Assembly: GCF_000499845.2 (NCBI RefSeq)
Contig: NC_023753.2
Location: 9,501,791 to 9,565,790 of the forward strand
Length of the DNA: 64,000 nt
Reading direction: 5' to 3'
Source of the DNA: Phaseolus vulgaris
Lineage: Eukaryota; Streptophyta; Magnoliopsida; Fabales; Fabaceae
The notes below the pieces were generated by a model. It searched no databases, had not been told where the DNA came from, and was given only the letters and a program-made list of their open reading frames with translations. Shown in pieces: positions 1-12,800 of the stretch (its first letter is position 1; every line of letters starts with the position of its first letter). Made by a program: the position numbers and the translations under genes.

Positions 1-2898
1 ATTCTAAATTAACCAACTTATCAGCATTATGATGCTTTGTTAATTTCTATCTTCTCATTTAAAAAGTTCACCTACTATCTTTGTTAATTTTTGGATTAAA
101 TATAATTTTGGTTTATGTATTTTTTGGGAAATTAGTTTTCGTTTATAATTCAAAGTTTTTTTTATATAAAAACTTTCATGTTAGGTATTATGCAACTTAA
201 CATCTCAATTAAGCTGACACTTCAAATAATAACAATCATCTTTCACATAAAAAAATATTATTATTGAAAAAATATAAAAATATAGGAGAATAAACCAAAA
301 CTCATATGTTAATAAAAACGATACATATATATCTTTTGGATACTAATTAGTTTTTTTTTATAATTCAAATTTTATATCTCTAATTAATAAAAAAGATTAA
401 AATAGGTCTTTACGGTAAGTAATCAATAGTTCTAAAATTTAAATTAGAAAAAAAAATCAATTTCATCTTTATTATATAAACAAAATATATATTTAACTTT
501 TAATTTTTTACATGCACTTGTATAACAAATTTTTTTAAAAGTAATTTTTACAAGAGGAATTATTTTTTTTACAATTATTTATTTTTTTACAAGAAAAGCT
601 TTTCTCTTTTTTACATTCATCTCACAACTCGAAAAGTGATTATTTTATTAAATATAATATTTTATTACAAAAAAGCAAATATAAGGGCAAATGATTCTTC
701 GAAAAGTACCATATATAGTTTGATTAAAATTTCGTTAAAAAAAGTTATAGATTTAGATAAATCCAGTTATAGTGTTAACTATAAATTTGTGAAAGAATGA
801 TGTTCTGGTATTAGTTATAGGTCCCTCACGACAAATTTTGTTGACAAGTTGTCCCTTTCCTTCATTCTAGTGCTTTTCAGAAACCAGTGTGTCTGTGACG
901 ATGATACATAGGTTTGGCGTTTATACCACAAAAAGACAATTTCATTTGGCCCAAAAACAAAGCATCATTCATCTTATTATCATGCCAATCACTTTCAACA
1001 TATATATAACTAAGTCAAGAAACTGCAATTTTTAAATGTTAAATCACCATCAATCATTTTTAGCCATATCTTTCCACTAACACCCCACTCAATTATTGCC
1101 AAACAAATCTATGTTATCATCCCCATTTTCAATTCTTATGGTTACCAATATACACTTAAATTAAGTATTTTTATCAATAATAAATAAATAAATAAATATA
1201 TATTTAGTATTTCAGATGTTTTAACTCGTATATAAAATATTAAAAAATTTAAATATATATTTTTTTAAAAATCATATAAAAAAACTAACATTCCTAATAA
1301 AAACTTCACAAAATATACATAAATTTAAGGTAGAACATAGTAGAAACTTAATTTCACATTACACAATATAGATTACACAAAATAGATTTAAGATCTGACA
1401 TCGCTTAATTTTGTTGGATATGAAGTCATGACCAATTGGGTTAGGTCGACTAGACATCATATTTAGTGAGTGAGCTTAATAATTGTGTCACATTTATAAT
1501 TTATATTTAAAGAGATTATTGTACTTGTAATTGGTGTGCAACAAAACAAAATGAAAACATAATAGTTGTCCGCATAGATGTAGGTTGTAGTTGACGACTG
1601 AATTACGTTAAATTATTTTCGTAATTTTTTTTAATTAAATTTGCTGTTAAAGTTCATGTTTTTAGATTAAATAATATAATCTATTTTTTTCAAATTCTAA
1701 AAGTATAAAAGAAAAATAGTGAAGATGCAATAGTGAATTGACCTAATTCAATCCAATCTGATCAAATGTCAATTAGAGAAACCTAACTCAAGTTATAGTA
1801 TAAGATTTTTTATTTATTGTGGTGGACCATAAATTTACTCAAGTACACCCTATTTTTAGGTAGGTTCAGTGAAGATAATTTCGTTTCCTTTAATGAAATA
1901 AAATAGTATTTTCATTAATCTTTATTTGAAAGATGCATTATGGATGATTGTGTATTTGTGGAGAAAATGTACTTGTTTAAGTTAAAAATATATGTGATGG
2001 TTTAAAGTAATTTATTTCTAAATAATTTTATTTAGGCGACAAATGATATATGTGATTTTTTTTAATTAAAAGTGGTTTTCTCTCTTCTACTCATGTGATC
2101 TTTATTGAGAAGCAACTTGAAGTTGTTTCTAAGAAAACATAAAACTGTTTTTTTTAAAGTAAGTTTAACTAAACATGTTAAAAGTCATAATAAATAATTA
2201 TTTTATTAAAAATACTTTTTTAAATGTTTTAGCTAATAGACGGAAAAATATTTTTGTCAACATCCTTTAAAATATAAGATTAAGTTAGATTGAGATTTCA
2301 TGATTTTTTTTAAATTATACTTACACCTTTTTTCCTTATTTTAAGAAAATACATGTATAAAATAAGTAGGGACAGTGTAATATTTATAAAACAAGAACAA
2401 AGAGACATTTGTGTGTGAAATTTTAAAAGAATTGAAATATCATAATTTAAAAAAATCTCAAATTATTATTATAATTTTTTTCATACGATAATAAATAATG
2501 GTTATAAATGATTATTGTTATTTGAAGTGTCTTGTAAAAGATGCATAATAATCATGATTAAGATAAAAAAATTATTTTAAAAAAATTATTATTATTATAA
2601 TTTACTTGAAAAAAAAATCATTCGGCTATTGAAAATTTTCATTGTTCTGGATATAAACTTGACCTGTGGCTGAAATAAGAGCTGTAAATATATTTTAGCA
2701 GTCAAAATTATAGATCAGTCTCTAATACACAATTAATCACCAATTAGTGCTGAAATTTTATCACTTCTTACTCCAGAACCATTTTATAGACAGATAAATA
2801 TAACTGTAATTTAGTTGCTATATATTGTTAGTTGTACTTTAAAAAACATTATTAAGTTTAAGACACAATTTTAGTTTAATTGAATTATAAAGTAAACT
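1..2898. other. AT-rich intergenic DNA, no gene seen
   Basis: No open frame of convincing length or composition is visible on either strand. The sequence is poly-A/T rich with short, decayed repeat-like stretches and no recognisable RNA gene. A stretch near 210-250 is related in inverted orientation to one near 2500-2545 (shared core about TTATTTGAAGTGTC), which probably reflects an old dispersed repeat. Confidence 0.6.
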
Positions 2899-3314
2899 TT
2901 AATCTAAAAAATTATTAAATAAAAATAAATTTTAAAGATAATAATAATTAATTGTTATATTAACTAAATTAGACATTATTTTAAAAACTAAAAAATATTA
3001 ATATTTAAATTAATTTATATTATTAATAAATAATTTTCAAATTATATCTAATTAATTGCTTAGGTTTTAGTTATTAATTATTTATATTCTAAAATTAATA
3101 TTTAATTAACTATCACCTTTAACTATTAATTATTTATATTTCAAATATTTAAAATCCTAGTATTTAGATATTAATTTAAAAAACTATTTATTAATAATAA
3201 AAATTAATTTAGATATTAATAATTTTTTTAATCTTTAAAATAATATATAATTTAGTTATTAATTAATTATTCTTTTAATTTAAAATAAACTTTTATTTAA
3301 TAGTTTTTTTAGTG
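2899..3314. mobile_element. CACTA-like MITE, copy A
   Basis: This is one of four related palindromic elements in the window, with the others at 5259, 49320 and 57903. It opens with a degenerate version of the family end (ATTATTAAATAAAAA core) and closes with TTTTTTTAGTG, the reverse complement of a CACTA terminus. The interior is self-complementary, so the element could fold into a long hairpin. Flanking triplets are ACT and AAT (2 of 3 matching), so the left boundary is approximate. It has no coding capacity and would have been mobilised in trans by a CACTA transposase. Confidence 0.55.
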
Positions 3315-3317
3315 AAT

Positions 3318-5255
3318 GAAATGTTAACTCTTACTTGTTTTAGTTTTAATTTTAAAATAAAAAATTGTTTGGAGTAAGCCATCATTGTGATTGAAAGAGA
3401 CTTTTGAATGGGTGAGGTGAGTGATGATCCAAAACATTGTAAGACAGAAGTCCACTATAAATATCTGCAGTCACTAGAGTCTCTCTCAAGCATGAAGATT
3501 ATATTGGAGCAGCCATTTATGTTTCTTTGAAGCTAATGGTTACAAATAGTAGTACGAAAGATACTTGTTCTTCCAAATACTGATATCAAATATGATGGCT
3601 TCTTAATTATTAAAATAAATAAAATTTTTAAAAAAATATTAAAATGGATAAAATATATTAAGGTGACATGATTTTATAATAATTAAATTTTAAGTAAAAT
3701 GTAACACGATTTATCAATTTTAATAATTTTTTAAAATTTTAATTATTTTAATAGTTAAGAGATAAAATTTATCATATTAATAAAAAAATTCATAAGACAT
3801 TGTCCCAAAATATTTTTGAAAAAGAAAAGAAATAGAAAAAATTAAAAATTAACACAAAGGGGAGTTAAAATATGTAAGAAATAAAAAAATGATATTAAAA
3901 CTCCCTTTTCATCCCTTGCATGTTTCCAATATAATTATAATTTCTAACACATAAATATTTTGTTTTACATGTAATAACTCATTAAAAATAGCATATAACT
4001 AAAATGAGTGTTGTTTTATTATTATATGTATATAACTTATATCAACGTCATTAAATTTTCAATTCATCAATTAAGATATAATGTAACTCCCACCACAAGA
4101 AAAAAAAAAGTTTTAACTTATTTAATGAAAGTTAATATAACATCACGAATATCAGATGATTTTTTAATCTTTATTAAGTTGCAAAAGTCTATTCTAAAAT
4201 CCTAGTAAAATAATGGAGATTTGTGTATCCTTCGTTAAGTTTAAAAAATTTATTCTAAAACCTCAGCATAACAAAGGTTTATTTTAAAGATTTACCAAAA
4301 TAACACATTTTTTTTAATCTTCTTTAAGTTCCAAAGATTTCTAAAACCTCGGCAAAATAACAAAAATTTTCTTAACAGTCATTGACTAGTTTTAGTGTGT
4401 ATGTTGGGAATTCCCTGTGAAACTTAATACAGAGCAATGATCACTCTTACATGTGAAAATCAATTGTTAACTTATCTTTTTCAATATTTCAAAGTTCCTA
4501 TTAAACAATCATCTCTTTTACAATGTGACAATGACTCAGCAAGATACATTGCAACAAATCTAATGTTTCAGGAGGATACGAAACAAATAGAAATAGAATG
4601 TTTCAGGAGGATACCAAAACTTTAAGTCCTCAATCATTCAAAAATATTTGTTTCAAGTTGGGTCTCATAAATATTTTGTTTTCCAACCTACGAGATATCA
4701 AAGTTAATATCCATTTTCTTTTTCTAATTCTTAGTTATCCCTCTTTGTGCATATGTCTAACTTTTGTTTTGTCTATTATGATTCTAGTATTTATTCGCTC
4801 TTTATTTTACACTCTCTCTTTAATTTTGTATATATTATGACACTCTATTTTAATCTCAATAAAAAAACAAAAGAAATATTCATTCTCATATTCTTTATAT
4901 TTTATTTTTCTCTATTGTTCCTCTCTATAGCCAAACTATTTTCCACCTGAATTTCCAAATAATCAATAATTAATCCAACGATATGCATTCAAAAAGATTA
5001 ACTTTGCATGATACAAATAAGTTCTTGAATCCATAACATTCTTTGAACATTCATCATTTGGATTTTTGGGTTTTACCATATCACATGGACCAACATTAAA
5101 AAATAAACAATGTCCAGCATTTGTTATGTTAAGTTCTTAGAATCCATATAAACATTCAAGAACTAAAATGCCAATGAAGTTCTTAGGAACAATTGTTTCA
5201 CTTCTTTAAATAAAAAATAAAAAAATATATTTATTGTATGTAATATTAAGTTTCG
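3318..5255. other. Intergenic DNA, no gene seen
   Basis: Short open frames at 4008-4950 have AT-driven composition and no recognisable domain. A local repeat of about 13 bp (ATGTTTCAGGAGG) occurs at 4563 and 4598. No RNA gene or clear transposon end was found. Confidence 0.5.
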
Positions 5256-5258
5256 TAA

Positions 5259-5553
5259 CACATAAAAAAAAATTAGTTTTTAATTTAGTTTATATTATTG
5301 ATAAATAGTTTTTAAATTGGTATCTAATTAGCTACCAAAGTTTTAACTACTAATTATTTAGATTCTAAATTTGGTAGCAAAAAACTTGGTAACTAATTAG
5401 ATACCAATTTAGAAACTATTTATCAATAATAGAAACTATTCTAGAAATTAACAATTTTTTTAGTCTCTAAAATGATTTCTAATTTAGTCACTATAGCAAC
5501 TAATTATTTTTTGTCTTTAAAATTGGTTTTTATTTAATGATTTTCTTGTAGTG
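5259..5553. mobile_element. CACTA-like MITE, copy B (internally shortened)
   Basis: The right end reads GATTTTCTTGTAGTG, a near-canonical legume CACTA terminus in reverse complement. The left end begins CACATAAAAAA. The flanking triplet TAA is present on both sides (5256-5258 and 5554-5556), matching the 3-bp target duplication of CACTA transposons. The central arms, around GGTATCTAATTAGCTACC and its inverted partner, are shared with the other copies. This copy lacks the left subterminal part that the longer copies keep. Confidence 0.7.
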
Positions 5554-5556
5554 TAA

Positions 5557-6982
5557 GGTTTAGATGTAGTGATTCAAATATAATGTTTACATAAATCATT
5601 TAAATATGTAAAAATAATGTTTAAAAAACCATAGAGAATGATAAATAAATGCTTCAAAAACATAGAACCAAATAATTTAGAATGATAAAATTTAGCAACT
5701 AATATTTAGGTAATGAAATGAACAAAATCAAGGTTGAAATGTTATTAATTAGGGATGGTAAAACGGGTTAGTCTGACCCATTTTAATCCAACCCGTCATT
5801 GGTTCGCCAATAACAGGACCGGTTAGTGGACTAGAAGTAATAACCCACTCTATTATAGGATAAGTTGAAGAGTTGTCCTGCCAGTTTTCAATTTTTTTAA
5901 ATTTTTCTTTTATTTATTTATTTTAGATATATTTATAATCATTGATATCATTTTTTAAACAATAAAAATAAAAAAATAAATTAAATTTTAATATTTTAAT
6001 GAAAGAAGGTTTAATATTTAGATGATTTTTTTTATAAATGTTAAATATTGATTTAATTCATATCTCAACAATGACCAAATATATTTAAATTAAATTTTTC
6101 TTTCGTTCAAATCTTTCGTAAAAATCCTATATACGAATAACATATAATCCTTCTCGTCCCAAACAATTTTCATTTGATAGACTACTATATTTTGTATTTT
6201 TCATTTAATTGAAATTCATTAAAAATCACCACTTGTGATTCACATTTGGTTGATCTTAATTTTATTTAAAAAGTCTAACTCCAGATGCTAAATTTAATCA
6301 ATACATTAAGTAATAATTAAATGAATAAGTCTTTAGTTTGACGATACTGTTTTTGATTTCTTTAACTAAAGTATTATGTTTGACTTTTGTACATAAAAAA
6401 TTTAATTCAAAAGGAAAATTAAAAGTGATTAGTTAGGTTTTTTAACATAAATTAGTCATTTAAAATAAAAATGACAATAAAATGTAATGCCAAGTTTATG
6501 GTATTTTTCTTTGTTCATGTAGGTAATTTAGTCTACTAAATATTTCAATGATTATGTGATGCTTTTTGGTAGAAAATGAGTGTTTTTATTTATTAAATAA
6601 TTTGTGTAGTACATCATAATAGTTTAAATTTTTTATAACATTCTTATTTTCTATTAGCTTAGCATTTTATAATAATGATAATGTTTTGACACAAGCTAAT
6701 GATACATGTGGCTATAAACGTGTTATATCTTGTTTTGTTTTGCAAACCCCACATGTATGTGGAATTATATTTGTACATGAACGTAAATGTATATTAGTAT
6801 AAATGTACGTATGGATGAGTATATTTATTATTGTAACATGACTGACTTAAACTTACTGCAACTGCAGAATTCACGAGCCGAACTAAATTCCCTCGAAAAA
6901 TCCAAGAGTTGTTCAAAGTACAACAAAAGCGATTTGAATGTGTTTTCCTTGTACCAAATAACTCATCTAAGCAATTTTAACT
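5557..6982. other. Intergenic DNA downstream of GatC
   Basis: No gene is supported here. At about 5752-5890 the sequence AGGGATGGTAAAACGGG followed by a less AT-rich stretch resembles the end of a dispersed plant transposon, but no matching opposite end was found. The rest is AT-rich and lies 3' of the minus-strand GatC stop, so it may include its 3' UTR. Confidence 0.4.
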
Positions 6983-9697
6983 TTAGTCCATGCTTAAGAC
7001 CCTCGGAACTTTAATATAAGGCTCTTCATAGTTCGGGACAGAAGCGATCATGGCGTCCCTGTCAAGGACACACTATGTTAGCACCCTTAGTTTTCCAGTT
7101 ATGTCCACTTGACATATACAGAACACGAAAAACAACCAACTCACCTATGCTGAAATGTTTCAGGAGCATTATCACGCAAATTGTTTTCAGTTTCTACAGA
7201 TAACACAAAAAGAATTAGCAAATAAAAATGTGAAGTCAAACCAATGAGCAAACGATGCTTTCTGCCAGTCATGTAAAAGAACCAATGAACATAAAAAGTT
7301 GTAGACACATTAACTGAAAATCACTTTAACATGTCAATTGATATTGCGCTTTCCTCTTGGTTGTCCATGAAAAGTTATAGAAAAAAGACAACCACCCCAG
7401 GCAATTAGCACAATTATTTGAACAGACTGGTATGACCGAGTTGAAGTATAAGAAAGCAATGACTAGAGAGTGGATAATACCGTTCATTTGCCAAAGTATT
7501 GATTAGCTTTAGTATAAGGTCACATTCATTCCTGGTCTCATACTTTTAGAGATGTCAACCAGGTCAATGATATTTTTGCCAAGTGTAGACTTAGATTGGT
7601 AGGATAACTATTTTTTATACTAATCCATCTTTTGTCTGATTAGAGATTTTAGTTAAGATATCTTGTTGGGTGCATCAATCGTCCTGTGGTGTAAGCCAGA
7701 TAAGCTGCTACATAATCAAATGACATTTGGACTACTATGCTTTAAAGTAAAAAAAGTTGCATCCTGACTATCAACTATAATTTTTTGTCTAGTGATAGAC
7801 GCTCGATCCGACAATTGATATCAGAGTCAAGATCACGAGTTTGATTCCCAATGGACAATCGTTGAGAGAAAGATTATTGCAAGTTACTTCAATTATCCCG
7901 TGACATGTAGGCCAAGTCACAATAAAAAATATTGATTCCTAGTCGGACAATTGTTAAGGGAGGTATTATTGTAGGGTGTATCTGATACGGGACTCACATC
8001 TACAAAGCCCATTAGAAGGGTATCTAGACCCACTTGGTTAAAGGACTACATCTAGAAGGACCTATTTCCTTTTTGTCTTTTGTTAGGATTAAATTCCCTT
8101 TTCTATTAGGATTTTCAGTATGCTTTTTCAGTATGATCAGCACAACTGTCTATTAGGACAAATGACTTTTGAAAGGATATTATATATCCCATGAGACTAG
8201 GAGAGGGCTGTGTGTGTAATCTTGGCTCTTGCTTTTTCTTTTATCTTAAAGGTTGTTTTTGGTTGCCTCTGTTCCAGCTCTTTATTTTCTTGTTTTTTTG
8301 TGTTCTTCGTTCATCTTCATTTCATCACCGTATCAGTATCAATTATCCTGTGGTATAGACTAGGTGAGCCATGTTACAATCGAATCATGACTTAGCCATA
8401 TCACTTAAGTATACAGAGTTCCATCCTCAAGTCTCTCTCTCTATATATATAGAGAGATTAACAAAAATGGATCAGCAATTAGTTGCTAACATTCAACCTA
8501 GACATACCCAGGTTCTCAACCCCAAGAAAAAGACATTTAACCAATGTTGTTAAATGGCAGCACCATGATCTTCATCATGGCAGGGTGGAATTTTGCCAAC
8601 CACCATATTCATTTTGTGAATGGCGATGCCATAGGCTGCAATGGCATGCTTACATGGCAGAATTTTATCCCTTCACCATCCGCCATTGATAACATTGGAT
8701 TGAACGCCATATTCAATTTGAGAGTGGGGTTGACGTTTAATGTGCCTCTGAAAACGGAATTGTCATCAAACTAAAAAAACTCTAACAATGCATTCTCAAC
8801 TGAAAGAATGTAATGCAATCACAATTTGCAACCCTCCCAAATCCACAACACAAAAAGAAGATGAAAGAACTTGCCTTTTGCATTTCCAAAGCAAGTTTCA
8901 CATTTTTTGGCATCGAGGTATAGTGCAATCAAACAGTACAGAAAATCCAAAGAATATAAAATCATTGATAGATGATGAAAACAATGATAAGTTCACAAAG
9001 AACCTGCTCTGATGGAGGGTTCAACGCTTTCAAGATCAACACCCTGTAGCTGTCCAAACCTGCCACACAATACAAGTCAATCCAAATTCAAAAGTTTTGC
9101 TCACTGCAAGCACAATCTCCACAAATACAACAAAATCTCCATTTAGAAACAAACTGCCACTCCTCAAAAACCAACTAAAAAGCCTCCAGAATCCAAATTC
9201 CAGGTTAGTAGGACACACTATCACATTCTTTTTAACTATCCGTGTTCTTCCATATTATCAATCAAAATTTATTAAGAACAATAAAATTACTAATGAATGT
9301 CATTAATATGAAGTGAAACCTATAGAGTTAAATAGTATTACAAGATAGAAGGTTTTGACTTACCAATCTATAACTTGTTGAATTTTGGGAGCAATTTCTT
9401 CAACCTGCAATAACATTTGAAATTAAGATAAAAAGTACATTTACAATTAGAAAGGAAATTAAATAACAGAAAACATAGCAAAACCTCGTTTGGGGTAAGT
9501 GAAATTTGAGCAGTTTTTGCCAAACGAGGCAAATCCGGAGGCGGAAGAGAGGAACAAGAGGTGGTAGAAGAGAAGCTCTGAAACTTGAACAACTTGCGGC
9601 GGTGGACGCTAACCGTTACCGTTGGGAAGAAACTTCTTCGATGCCACACTGCATTTGCAGTTAACGAAGCTCCTCTCACAAACCCTCTGCTACTCAT
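6983..9697 (-). CDS. GATC: Glutamyl-tRNA(Gln) amidotransferase subunit C, organellar
   Basis: GatC is the small subunit of the GatCAB complex, which converts Glu-tRNA(Gln) to Gln-tRNA(Gln) in chloroplasts and mitochondria. I rebuilt five minus-strand exons: 9697-9485, 9404-9364, 9059-9004, 7193-7145 and 7058-6983. All have GT-AG borders and stay in frame, giving 144 aa. The first ~50 residues are rich in Arg and Ser and look like an organellar transit peptide. The mature part has the GatC signatures: LPRLAKTAQISLTPNE, the IDWFGQLQGVD core and a VEPSIRAE segment, then a C-terminal tail ending in EEPYIKVPRVL. I chose the ATG at 9697; an upstream in-frame GTG at 9706 is unlikely. Intron 3 (9003-7194) is long because it holds transposon insertions. 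The gene is head to head with GET4, 194 bp apart. The identification rests on recalled family sequence. Confidence 0.9.
7800..8345 (+). mobile_element. Truncated LTR-retroelement fragment in GatC intron 3
   Basis: A primer-binding-site-like stretch (TTGATATCAGAGTCAAG, similar to the initiator-Met tRNA type TGGTATCAGAGC) lies near 7816. A polypurine tract (AAGGGAGG) follows near 7962. Next comes a segment starting TGTAGGGTGTATC at 7974 that reads like an LTR, with a TATATA region, a T-rich leader and an end near ACCGTATCA. No upstream LTR copy is seen, so this is a 5'-truncated or rearranged piece. A tRNA-derived SINE is an alternative reading of the first part. Confidence 0.4.
8542..8697. mobile_element. 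hAT-type MITE in GatC intron 3
   Basis: The 156-bp element has inverted ends CAATGTTGTTAAATGGC and CAATGTTATCAATGGC (right end read on the minus strand). The 8-bp flanks are CATTTAAC and GATTGAAC, matching at 6 of 8 positions, as expected for a hAT target duplication. Overlapping short frames inside it have no recognisable product. It resembles the 593-bp element at 30764. Confidence 0.6.
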
Positions 9698-9891
9698 CTT
9701 CCTCACACTACAATTTTCCTATTATTCCTTATCCCTAACCACCTAGGTTGTTTAACCAAACTTTTTTATTTTCACTTTAGTCCCTAAAGAAACTCAAAAT
9801 TCTCCGAATAGTCCTTGTATAAATACACAACTTTTTTTCTTTTTCAGTTTTTATTTTTCATTCGCAAAAGCACGAAGAGAGCGTCGTCGTC
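9698..9891. promoter_or_regulatory. Bidirectional promoter between GatC and GET4
   Basis: Only 194 bp separate the two divergent ATGs, so both core promoters and 5' UTRs must lie here or extend into the opposite gene. A TATAAATA at 9818-9825 is placed to serve GET4, about 70 bp before its ATG. No comparable TATA was seen for GatC. Assignment as a promoter is positional inference. Confidence 0.5.
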
Positions 9892-12800
9892 ATGTCGCGA
9901 CAGAGATCCAGAAAAGTCGAACTACCTCCCGCTCAAGAGGTAAGCAAAATCTGCGATCCTTCAATTTTGCTTCTGCCTTTTCCAGATTCATCTAAATGGA
10001 ATCATTTTTTTTTCTTTTCTCATAAGAAATAAGCTGTATGTTTTTCCCTGAACGATGAACCGTTGCATTGGCTGAAAATTAATGGTTATACTTTCTATTC
10101 CTTTTATTGTTAAGGTTTTTTTCTTTCTCGGTGAGTTCTGAGGTTTTTATTTTAAAATATGTAAAATTCTGTTGTGAACTCTTAGCAGAGGAGCCTATGC
10201 TTCATTACATTTGTTTTGTCAAATATCAAGTCTCTTGCGTTTGGGACGTGCAGAATATTGAAAAATTGGAGAAGGTTGTGAATGAGGGAAATTATTATGG
10301 AGCTCAGCAAATGTACAAATCTGTTAGTGCCAGGTTCGTACAGTTTCTCCGTGTTACTTATTCTTCAAGAGAAATGTACACTGTCTACTTTTTATTCTTA
10401 ATTCAGTCTTCAACGTGACATGCTACTTTAAATCGCAAGTAATTAATTTTTGCGTAGCTATTTCTTTCGTCTACTAGTACATTTTTTACGAAATTAGTTT
10501 ATGTAGTAAAAGTTACAAGCTAGGGATAGCAGATTAGTAAAATAGTGAGGCATAGTTCATCATTTGGGGTTCCTGAGAAGGAATTTTTAACATTGGTGAA
10601 GAGGATACCAATACCATAAATTTGCATAACATACTTTTTTTTTGGGGGTAGCTAGATAGTGTAATCTAAAGCAATGTTTTGTTTTGGTGAATTCTAAGTT
10701 TGTTTAGATTTAAGGTCTGTTTAATTTACTAAAATGTAAGGGATAATGCAAGACACATTAAATTGTTTGTGACACGATTGATTTTAAAAGTAGTCGTAGG
10801 ACGGTGCAGCAAAGGCGATGTGGGACAGAACAAAATTCTAGAAGGTTGTAACTCACTAAACTAAAGATTTTTTTTGTTCCGTGAATTACAAACTTGTTAT
10901 AATTACAGAAATAAGGACCAAATCTTTTATAATAAAAATATCTACATTATACATATAAATATTATTAAGAACATTTTATTTATTCACATATCATATCTTT
11001 ATTATTAAAGGATATTAAATCTCTTCTGGTTATTGTATTGAGTCTATTTTTTCAATATAAATAAAGCATACCTGCCCTCTCAAAAACACGATTTTAGCTT
11101 AATGTTTCTCTTTCCTATTGTTTAACATGGTATTTAGAGTTTTTCTTTTCAAAACCATGTTGGCTTGGTAGATCCACTATCTCCAAAGTATTCTAGAGTA
11201 TTCTTTTTGGTGAACCTTTTTCTCAAGTTTGTGTGCACTATTCTAGTCTTGCCTTCAATGATTTTTTCGATGCATCTCCATTGACCACCAATTACTTTGA
11301 AGACCATCGTGTTGTGCCAATCTATCCAACCATTCAAATGCCGACGTAAACCATCCATCCATGCACCCTCATGCTCATCTTCTCTCCCCGTTTCAGCTGA
11401 AACTCTGATTGGCACATGGCAAATTGTGCGACGATTCCTGGCAGTCGTCGACCAACCTATGCTTAGATCGCCTCCTCTAAGCCCACCTACCCTCATGGTG
11501 GTGGTTCCATTAGAGTTCGTTTGGTGATTCAAATTACTTTTCTTTTTTCTTGGAGTATTTTATTATTTTTTTTTCTAGATTTCAAGTTTCAGCAACACAT
11601 CAACATTTAGAACAAATTGTCCTATCTTTTCCAACCATATTATTAATATTGAGAAGCTGGATGAGTATAACTACTCAACTTGGGCTTCCAAAATCGGGTT
11701 ATGGTTAAGTGGGTTGGGTTGGGCTACAAATCCCATCTCAGTACAATTGCTGAATCTGTTTCTAGAGAACAATGGATAAAGATTGATGCTCAAATATGTA
11801 GTGTTATTAAATTCAATGTTCACACCTCACTCAAACTTATTTTCTGTCCCCATGAGACTGTGCATCAGTTTGGAGTGAGGCCTGTGCCCTTTATACTCAA
11901 TTTCTCTTGACACTTCTTGCTTCGATGGTACAGAGGACCCTATGTCTGGTAATCTTTGATGACTTCATGTTGCCTTACATGATTTTATTGATTTTCTCCC
12001 ACCATCTACAAATGCAAAGAATAAATTTAAAATTGATGTGCGTTTTATGACTTTGGGCTTGTATGTCTTGTCACAAGAGTATGACTTATGCATCATTTCC
12101 ACTCCTTTGTATTCCTCAAACCACATGGAGACAAAAATTTTGTTTGTAGGAAAATACTGCCTTTGCATTACACAGTAATAACTTTGGATGCTTTTGCACA
12201 ATTCTAAAAATCAAACATTGCCACCGCATTGGATAGACCATTGATAGCAGTTGGAAGCTACATGGGAAACCCTCTTGTCCACCCAATATTACCCAAAAAT
12301 CTACTGTGATTGCTTCTACACTACCAACTTATCTACCTTGTATGACTCCAACAACATATAAAGACTCTATTAAATGGTGTCAGTCACGTCAATCAACTAG
12401 TAACACTGTTTTGGTGGCACACCAGTAATTGACCTACTTGCCTCTCTCAATCTCTTTCTTTTGGTCCTTGGATCATTGACTCTAGTGCAACCGATCATAT
12501 ATGTAGTGATTGTTCTCTTTTCTCCTCTTTTACTAGTGTTGTCAATTTGGCTTTTATAATTGTCGTTGATGATTCACAAAAACAAGCTTGCGGCATTGGT
12601 ACTACTAAACTCCTCTCATCCATTAGTGTTGATTTTGTTTTTATGTCCTTAACTACCTTTTTAATTTACTGTCCGTCACTCGATTGATCCAATCTCATGA
12701 TATTCTTTTCACTTTCACAAAAATTAATATTATTTGTTGGACCAACTATCGAGCAAGAAGATTGGTGTTAGATGTGAGTTACATGGCCTTGACTATCTCT

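Noticed and set aside
7785..7860. tRNA gene
   Set aside because: A GTTTGATTCCC stretch resembles a B-box, but no cloverleaf or A-box at the right distance was found; it fits an LTR-element or SINE relic better.
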